NCBI GenBank assembly: GCA_024696725.1
Contig: JAILGO010000067.1
Location: 1-11,219, forward strand
From: Eubacterium sp.
Lineage (GTDB): Bacteria; Bacillota; Clostridia; Oscillospirales; Acutalibacteraceae
Length of the DNA: 11,219 nucleotides
Reading direction: 5' to 3'
This document shows positions 6,246 to 11,219 of this stretch, in pieces (position 1 is the first letter of the stretch; the number at the start of each line of letters is the position of its first letter). The notes below the pieces were generated by a model, which was given only the letters and a program-made list of their open reading frames with translations, had not been told where the DNA came from and did not search any database. Position numbers and translations under genes: made by a program.

Positions 6246-7047
6246 TTATTATTACATAACGAATAAGCCTTCGGTTGCTTCGGTTGCCGACGGCGCGGGA
6301 GTAGCCTGCGTATTCGTCGACCTTGAATATATGGGAAAGGACGAGCGCCAGCCGTTTGATACTGTAAAAAACCATCATACCGTTGAAGACGTTATAAGAG
6401 TCCGTCGAGCCGTTAAAAACGCCGATTTGCTTGTAAGAGTAAATCCGCTCTTCGACGGAAGCGCAGAGGAGATAGAACGCGTTATTGAGGCGGGCGCCGA
6501 TATCGTTATGCTGCCTATGTGGAACAGCGCCGACGAGGTTGAACGCTTTATCGGACTTCTCGGCGGAAGAGCCAGACCGCTTCCTCTTCTTGAAACCGAC
6601 AGCGCCGCAAAATGCGTCGGCGAGATTCTTAAGCTTGACGGAATTGAAGAAATACATATCGGTCTTAACGACCTTAAAATATCTCAGAATAAGCGGTTTT
6701 TGTTCGAGCTTTTCGTTGACGGAACGGTCGATGCTCTCGCTGAAAAAATCAGCGGCGCGGGTAAACGCTTCGGTGTAGGCGGAGTCGGCGCAGTCGGTAA
6801 AAAAATCGCCCTTCCCGCTGAGAATATTTTAGCCGAGCATTACCGTCTCGGCTCGAGCTCGGTAATACTTTCGCGGGCTTTTTGTCCTGCTGAGGAATTT
6901 GAAAGCGACGGGGAATTTAAAACCGCTTTTCTTGAAAGTATAAACGCAAACCGTGAATATGAAAAAATGCTTTCGTCTCAGAATGAAGAATACTTCAGTC
7001 GTAAGCATAAAGAAACAACCGAAATAATAAGAGAGATAACAGGATGA
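6238..7047 (+). CDS. HpcH/HpaI aldolase / citrate lyase-like protein
   Basis: The 269 residues fit the pyruvate-binding TIM-barrel family that cleaves or forms C-C bonds next to a keto acid with a divalent metal. Seen: FVDLE (26-30), LVRVNPL with Arg67 (65-71), EAGADIVMLPMW (84-95), PLLET with Glu119 (116-120) and IGLNDLK with Asp145 (141-147). Arg67, Glu119 and Asp145 line up with the pyruvate-binding Arg and the two metal ligands, including the 26-residue gap between Glu and Asp seen in HpcH. The DLE block is closer to CitE-type proteins; the catalytic His of HpcH (in GEHxPN) appears to be Tyr31. The last 40 residues are charged and probably helical. ATG at 6238 overlaps the upstream stop by 8 nt; the next gene overlaps by 4 nt. 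It may make or modify an acidic glycan component; the reaction is unknown. Confidence 0.78.
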   Translation: MLDYYYITNKPSVASVADGAGVACVFVDLEYMGKDERQPFDTVKNHHTVEDVIRVRRAVKNADLLVRVNPLFDGSAEEIERVIEAGADIVMLPMWNSADEVERFIGLLGGRARPLPLLETDSAAKCVGEILKLDGIEEIHIGLNDLKISQNKRFLFELFVDGTVDALAEKISGAGKRFGVGGVGAVGKKIALPAENILAEHYRLGSSSVILSRAFCPAEEFESDGEFKTAFLESINANREYEKMLSSQNEEYFSRKHKETTEIIREITG

Positions 7048-8183
7048 AAATACTCTACGTAGCGACTGTAAGAAGTCATATCGGTCAGTTCCATATACCT
7101 TTTATCAAAAAGCTGAAAGAGCTTGGCTGTACCGTCGACGGCGCATACCGCGATAACAGCTCGGACAAGCCCGGACTTGATACCTCGGCTCTTGATAACG
7201 TATACGAAATCCCGTTTACAAGAACGCCGTACAGCTTTGATAATATAAAAGCTTACTTTAGGCTTAAAAAGCTGCTTAAAGCTAATAATTACGATGCGGT
7301 TCACTGCCATACCCCTATGGGCGGAGTTATTACAAGACTTGCCGCTAAAAGCCTGAGAAAAAAGGGACTTAAGGTTATCTATACCGCTCACGGCTTCCAT
7401 TTTTATAACGGCGCCTCGAAGAAAAACTGGCTTCTTTATTATAATGCCGAAAAGTATCTTGCTAAATATACCGACTGCCTGATTACGATTAACCGTGAGG
7501 ATTACGAAATCGCAAAAAAGGATTTTTCCTCTGCGGGAAGTATATGTAAGGTTAACGGCGTGGGCGTTGACTTTAATAAATTCACCGCTAAAACCGCCGA
7601 AGAAAAGAAGGAGCTTCGTAAAAGGTACGGCTATTCGGACGAGGATTTTCTTATTATCTATCCCGCCGATTTCTGCTACCGTAAAAATCATATTATGCTT
7701 CTCGAAGCTGTGAAACTTGTTTATGATAAGCATAAAAACGTTAAGCTTCTCCTTCCCGGCTTACAGACCGAAAACGGAGAATGCGTTCGCTTCTGTAATG
7801 AAAACGGGTTAAACGAAGCCGTTGAGTTTCTTGATTACCGCCGCGATATATACGACTTCGCGGGAATGTGCGACCTTTCGGTGTCCACCTCGCGTCAGGA
7901 GGGGCTTCCGATAAATCTTATTGAAGCCATGGGACTCGGTAATCCGATTTTAGCAAGCGACGTAAGAGGCAATAACGACGTCGTTGAGGACGGCGTTAAC
8001 GGCTATCTCGTTAAGCTTAACGATTCTGCTGCAATGGCTGAAAGAATATGCGGGTTGATTGAAAACAGAGAAAAGCTTGAGGAATTTTCGGAAAACGGAA
8101 GAAGGCTGTCGGTAAAATACGGAACGGAGCCCGTAATTGAGAAAATGCTTAAGGTCTACCGTTCTCTTGAACTAATAGGATAA
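7044..8183 (+). CDS. Glycosyltransferase family 4 (GT-B), EpsD-like
   Basis: A cytoplasmic, retaining GT-B enzyme, probably adding the second or a later sugar to the lipid-linked glycan. The 379 residues are the usual length. Seen: N-terminal Rossmann start MKILYVATV, VHCHTPMGG (86-94), TAHGFHFYNG (114-123), GVGVD (172-176), the donor-phosphate-binding RKN (213-215) and the EX7E motif, Glu286 and Glu294 in QEGLPINLIEAMGLG. The HCHTPMGG and TAHGFHFY blocks resemble EpsD/CapM-type enzymes of exopolysaccharide loci. ATG at 7044 shares ATGA with the previous stop, so translation is likely coupled. Donor and acceptor are unknown. Confidence 0.9.
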   Translation: MKILYVATVRSHIGQFHIPFIKKLKELGCTVDGAYRDNSSDKPGLDTSALDNVYEIPFTRTPYSFDNIKAYFRLKKLLKANNYDAVHCHTPMGGVITRLAAKSLRKKGLKVIYTAHGFHFYNGASKKNWLLYYNAEKYLAKYTDCLITINREDYEIAKKDFSSAGSICKVNGVGVDFNKFTAKTAEEKKELRKRYGYSDEDFLIIYPADFCYRKNHIMLLEAVKLVYDKHKNVKLLLPGLQTENGECVRFCNENGLNEAVEFLDYRRDIYDFAGMCDLSVSTSRQEGLPINLIEAMGLGNPILASDVRGNNDVVEDGVNGYLVKLNDSAAMAERICGLIENREKLEEFSENGRRLSVKYGTEPVIEKMLKVYRSLELIG

Positions 8184-8186
8184 GCT

Positions 8187-9248
8187 ATGCGTGTATTACA
8201 TTTTATTCCCGATATAGGCGTATCGAACGGCGTGATGAGCTTTATTCTTAATTACGCCGCCGCGATGCCCGACGGTATTATATTTGATGTCGTATATTTT
8301 CACGAGACTGAAAAAACAAGACGTGCGGATATTGAAGCCCTCGGAGGCAGAGTGTATAAAATTGAAAGACCGTCGCCGGTCGATTTGATTTCTAAAAAGC
8401 CCGACGCTCTCTTTAATGAGCATAAGGGCGAATGGGACGCTCTTCATATACACGCTCCTCATTTTGCCGTGTTTATTGCTCCCGCCGCAAAACGCGCGGG
8501 TATAAAGAAAATATGCGTTCACTGTCATACAACGGAGTATTCGCTTAAAGGAAGCAGCTTAAGAAACGAGCTTTTAAGTCTCTATGCGAAATACTTTATA
8601 AAAGATAAATTCGCCTGCTCGGATAACGCCGCTAAGCTCTGGTACGGTAACACCGATTACCGTATTATGCGAAACGCCGTTGACCTGAGTAAATACGAAT
8701 TCAATCCCAAAGCGAGAGAGAGAGTAAGAGCGGAGCTTGCGCTCGGAAACGCTCTTACGGTTGGACATATAGGAAAAACGGATATACCTCAGAAAAACCA
8801 TCCGTTTATTCTGAAGGCGTTTTCCGAGCTCGTTAAAGCCGAGCCTGACTCAAGGCTTTTACTTATCGGCGCCGAGCCTACCGAAAATCTTGACGCTCTT
8901 TCCGATGAACTCGGGATTTCCGAAAAAGTAATATACCTCGGTATACGAAGCGATATACCCGAGCTGCTTCAGGCGCTTGACGTATTTCTGTTTCCGTCAA
9001 CGGGGGAGGGACTTCCCGTATCGCTTATTGAAGCGCAGGCGGCTTCGCTCCCCGTGCTTATGTCCGACGTTATTACCGATGAGGTAAGGGTTACCGATTT
9101 CGTCTGCGCCTTACCGCTGTCTGCGCCGCTTCAAGAGTGGGCTCAAAAGCTTACCGAGCTTTCAGAGAAAGAGCGGAAACCCGTAACGCTTACTGACTGG
9201 GATATCCGTAAACATACCGCTGAGCTTGCGGACTATTACCGAAAATGA
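8187..9248 (+). CDS. Glycosyltransferase family 4 (GT-B), EpsF-like
   Basis: A second retaining GT-B glycosyltransferase of 353 residues. Seen: N-terminal LHFIPDIGVSNGVMSF (4-19), a family-typical loop that contacts the acceptor, LHIHAPH (86-92), VHCHTTEYS (111-119), RNAVDLSKY (162-170), GHIGKTDIPQKNHPF (193-207) with Lys203, and EX7E as Glu274 and Glu282 in GEGLPVSLIEAQAAS. It begins 3 nt after the previous stop, with AGGA 6 nt before the ATG. The order of action relative to the neighbouring GT4 cannot be read from the sequence. The sugar specificity is unknown. Confidence 0.9.
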   Translation: MRVLHFIPDIGVSNGVMSFILNYAAAMPDGIIFDVVYFHETEKTRRADIEALGGRVYKIERPSPVDLISKKPDALFNEHKGEWDALHIHAPHFAVFIAPAAKRAGIKKICVHCHTTEYSLKGSSLRNELLSLYAKYFIKDKFACSDNAAKLWYGNTDYRIMRNAVDLSKYEFNPKARERVRAELALGNALTVGHIGKTDIPQKNHPFILKAFSELVKAEPDSRLLLIGAEPTENLDALSDELGISEKVIYLGIRSDIPELLQALDVFLFPSTGEGLPVSLIEAQAASLPVLMSDVITDEVRVTDFVCALPLSAPLQEWAQKLTELSEKERKPVTLTDWDIRKHTAELADYYRK

Positions 9249-9249
9249 T

Positions 9250-10152
9250 ATGAGTGTTTTAAGTAAAATTAAAAAGACTATGTTTCCTGAAATATGGTGC
9301 GTAGCAATAAGAAAAAACGAAAACGACGGCGAAAGTATTCTTAACGGAACCGAAAAGCCGTTCATAGTTTTGCCGAACACAAAATCAATGTGGTGCGCCG
9401 ACCCCTTTCTTTTTGAAAAGGAAGGCAGGCTGTACGTGTTCTTTGAGGTCCTTGATTATATGAAACGCAAAGGGCTTTTAGGCTACCGTGAAGTAACGGA
9501 AAGCGGCTTCGGCGATATTAAAGTGATTTATGAGGGCGACAGCCATCTTTCGTTTCCGTTTATATATGAAGAAAACGGAACGGTTTATATTATTCCCGAA
9601 TCTTTCCACAGTTCAAAGCTGTTCAGACTTAAATGTACTGAGTTTCCCGACAGCTGGGAGATTGATAAGACGTTTACCGAGGATAAGCTCGTCGATACCG
9701 TAATGCTCGAGCGTAACGGAACGAGATATTATATTTCACAGCGAGTCGAAGAAGCGGATGTATTTAACAGAGTCGACCTCTTCTATGAGGAGAACGGAGA
9801 GCTTAAGGAGTGCGCCGCAAATCCCGTAAAGCTTGATTTAGCTGATTCACGGGGCGCTGGAAAGGTGTTTGAACACAACGGCGAGCTTATACGTCCGTCT
9901 CAGGATTGCAGCGCCTCTTACGGCTCTGCTCTGTATTTTAACAGAATTACAAGGCTTGATAAAAACGGTTATGAGGAAACACCCGTTAAAACCGTTTTTG
10001 TTCACGATATTAATACCGACGTTAAACGTGAATTCTGCGGAATACATACGTATAACAGGCTCGGTAACTACGAGGTAATAGATTTAAAGCTCCCGGCAAA
10101 ATTTAATTTGAGAAATTCCGTCGGAGCCTTCATCAAACTTTTCAAGAGGTAA
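9250..10152 (+). CDS. GINT1 N-terminal-like (beta-propeller type) protein of the glycan operon
   Basis: The 300 residues resemble the domain found at the N-terminus of plant glucosamine inositolphosphorylceramide transferase 1 and in bacterial polysaccharide loci, sometimes fused to formyltransferases. Seen: WCADPFLFEKEGRLYVFFE (48-66), DSHLSFPFIYE (97-107), YIIPES (113-118), LVDTVML (147-153), NPV (191-193), SRGAG (200-204) and RPSQDCSASYG (215-225). These repeated strand-turn blocks suit a five-bladed propeller related to furanosidase folds. No signal peptide or membrane helix is seen, so it should be cytoplasmic. ATG at 9250 is 1 nt after the previous stop and lacks a clear ribosome binding site, which suggests coupling; an in-frame TTG at 9226 inside the upstream gene is less likely. 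It may be a glycosyltransferase-like enzyme or modify the glycan; its activity is unproven. Confidence 0.68.
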   Translation: MSVLSKIKKTMFPEIWCVAIRKNENDGESILNGTEKPFIVLPNTKSMWCADPFLFEKEGRLYVFFEVLDYMKRKGLLGYREVTESGFGDIKVIYEGDSHLSFPFIYEENGTVYIIPESFHSSKLFRLKCTEFPDSWEIDKTFTEDKLVDTVMLERNGTRYYISQRVEEADVFNRVDLFYEENGELKECAANPVKLDLADSRGAGKVFEHNGELIRPSQDCSASYGSALYFNRITRLDKNGYEETPVKTVFVHDINTDVKREFCGIHTYNRLGNYEVIDLKLPAKFNLRNSVGAFIKLFKR

Positions 10153-10156
10153 AACC

Positions 10157-11137
10157 GTGAAGTTTTCAATAATCATTCCCGTTTATAACGTTGAAGAGTA
10201 TCTTGAAGAATGCGTTAACAGCGTTTTGCGCCAGACCTTTACCGATTTTGAAATCGTTCTTGTAGACGACGGCTCAACCGATTCGAGCGTCTCAATCTGC
10301 GATAAGCTCGCAGAGCTTGATTGCGTTTCCTGTTATCACGTTGAAAACGGCGGCGCCGCGTCCGCAAGAAACTACGGTATGACCGTTGCGAAAGGCGATT
10401 ATTTTATTTTTATGGATTCCGACGATTACTGGAGCGATAAAAACGCTCTTAGTCAAATCGCCGACAGTATTGAGAAAAACAAAAGCGATATAGTAGTATT
10501 CGGCTGCACGGATTTCGATATGGTCAGTGGAAAATCCTTTGTATCGCGGAATAATTATGACCTTAAGCTTATTTCTGAAAGCACAAACGACGAGGTCCTC
10601 CATTATTTTATGAGCAACAAGCTCCTTCCCGGCGGACCGACAATCTTTGCGTTTGACGCCGGAATTGTTTCCGAAAACGGTATCTCGTTTAAAACGGGAA
10701 TACAGGACGAGGATTACGATTTCGTACTGAGTGTTTTTCTTGAATCCGAAAAGTTGTCCGCGATAAATAATCCGTTTTATATGTACCGTAAGGGAAGAAG
10801 CGGTTCAGTTACAAAGGCTTCCGGTATAAAAATGATTTACGGTATAGATTATACAGTTCAGAAATGGTCAAAGCTTGCCGATAGTATTGAAAACGAAACC
10901 GTCAGAGCGGACGTACTTAATTATCTTGCATATATATTCTGTACGGGACTTGTTATAATGGGAAGAATGGACAAGCCCTTAAGAAAAAAAGCGGGCGAAA
11001 TAATGGATAAAAACAGCTTTATTCTGAAATACGCCCAATGGAAAAGGCCTAAAACAATCGCTATGCTGCTTCGTTTTATAAGCATAGAGCGTTTATCGCG
11101 GATAATATCAAGGTATTACGATATGTCCCGCTTTTAG
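10157..11137 (+). CDS. Glycosyltransferase family 2 (GT-A)
   Basis: An inverting GT-A enzyme that adds one sugar from a nucleotide donor, probably at the inner membrane face. Seen: SIIIPVYN (4-11), LRQTFTDFEIVLVDDGSTD (24-42) with Asp37-Asp38, GGAASARNYG (65-74), the metal-binding MDSDD (86-90) and the catalytic-base region QDEDYDF (183-189). The C-terminal third (about 225-326) is helical and basic with a moderately hydrophobic stretch near 255-268, not a convincing membrane helix. The start is GTG at 10157, with AGAGG 7 nt upstream and 4 nt after the previous stop. The 326 residues are typical of capsule GT2 enzymes. The sugar specificity is unknown. Confidence 0.92.
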   Translation: MKFSIIIPVYNVEEYLEECVNSVLRQTFTDFEIVLVDDGSTDSSVSICDKLAELDCVSCYHVENGGAASARNYGMTVAKGDYFIFMDSDDYWSDKNALSQIADSIEKNKSDIVVFGCTDFDMVSGKSFVSRNNYDLKLISESTNDEVLHYFMSNKLLPGGPTIFAFDAGIVSENGISFKTGIQDEDYDFVLSVFLESEKLSAINNPFYMYRKGRSGSVTKASGIKMIYGIDYTVQKWSKLADSIENETVRADVLNYLAYIFCTGLVIMGRMDKPLRKKAGEIMDKNSFILKYAQWKRPKTIAMLLRFISIERLSRIISRYYDMSRF

Positions 11138-11147
11138 GAGTAAACTG

Positions 11148-11219
11148 ATGAAAAAGCTATTAGTCGTTATTCAGCATATACGCCGCGGCGGACCCGAGCT
11201 TGTCGCAATTAATTATGCT
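11148..11219 (+). CDS. Glycosyltransferase family 4, N-terminal fragment (cut by window edge)
   Basis: Only the first 24 codons are in the window. They read MKKLLVVIQHIRRGGPELVA and a few more residues, a Rossmann strand followed by the glycine-rich loop typical of GT4 N-termini. ATG at 11148 has AGGAG 7 nt upstream and lies 10 nt after the GT2 stop, so it continues the operon. Family assignment rests on this short stretch. Confidence 0.6.
   Translation, partial: MKKLLVVIQHIRRGGPELVAINYA

Noticed and set aside
6978..7733. Open frame of 251 codons on the minus strand opposite the first GT4 gene
   Set aside because: The plus strand encodes clear GT4 motifs in the same bases, and the opposite product has no domain I recognise.
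1..11219. tRNA, rRNA, CRISPR array, insertion sequence or phage genes
   Set aside because: No repeats with regular spacing, cloverleaf-like sequences, transposase motifs or phage proteins were seen on either strand.

Overview
The window looks like part of the chromosome of an endospore-forming, low-to-moderate GC Clostridia-type Firmicute. This is inferred from four things: genes for both subunits of dipicolinate synthase, strong AGGAGG ribosome binding sites, frequent TTG/GTG starts, and a PotA whose sequence resembles clostridial PotA. I cannot name a genus. No tRNA, rRNA, CRISPR array, insertion sequence or broken gene was seen, and no gene-free gap exceeds 300 bases.

Left part, minus strand (1-2295). 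A polyamine ABC transporter ATPase (potA, its 3' end cut by the window edge) has its own near-consensus sigma-A promoter, with an 18-bp palindrome at the predicted transcription start. Behind it lies the two-gene dipicolinate synthase operon dpaA-dpaB (spoVFA/spoVFB), which makes the spore core solute dipicolinic acid. The two genes overlap by 4 nt. A plausible sigma-K (late mother-cell) promoter precedes dpaA.

Middle part, plus strand (2442-5494). A divergent operon starts with murC (peptidoglycan precursor ligase). It is followed, with overlaps of 11 and 29 nt, by a CYTH-domain protein carrying an unusual N-terminal extension and by a cysteine-rich protein of the FliB (flagellin lysine-N-methylase) family. 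A hairpin with a poor U tract follows.

Right part, plus strand (5543-11219 and beyond). A very good sigma-A promoter drives a tightly packed exopolysaccharide/capsule-type operon. Its order is a membrane phosphoglycosyl transferase that starts the glycan on undecaprenyl phosphate, an HpcH/HpaI (CitE-like) aldolase-fold protein, two GT4 glycosyltransferases, a protein resembling the N-terminal beta-propeller domain of plant GINT1, a GT2 glycosyltransferase, and the first 24 codons of another GT4 enzyme. Junctions are overlaps of 4-8 nt or gaps of 1-10 nt, so the genes are probably co-transcribed and translationally coupled. No flippase, polymerase or chain-length regulator is visible; these would have to lie beyond the right edge or elsewhere.

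Most of the window is recognisable biology. The least explained parts are the aldolase-fold and propeller proteins in the glycan operon, the CYTH protein's extension, and the orphan FliB-like protein behind murC. I do not see a wholly new system that I could defend.
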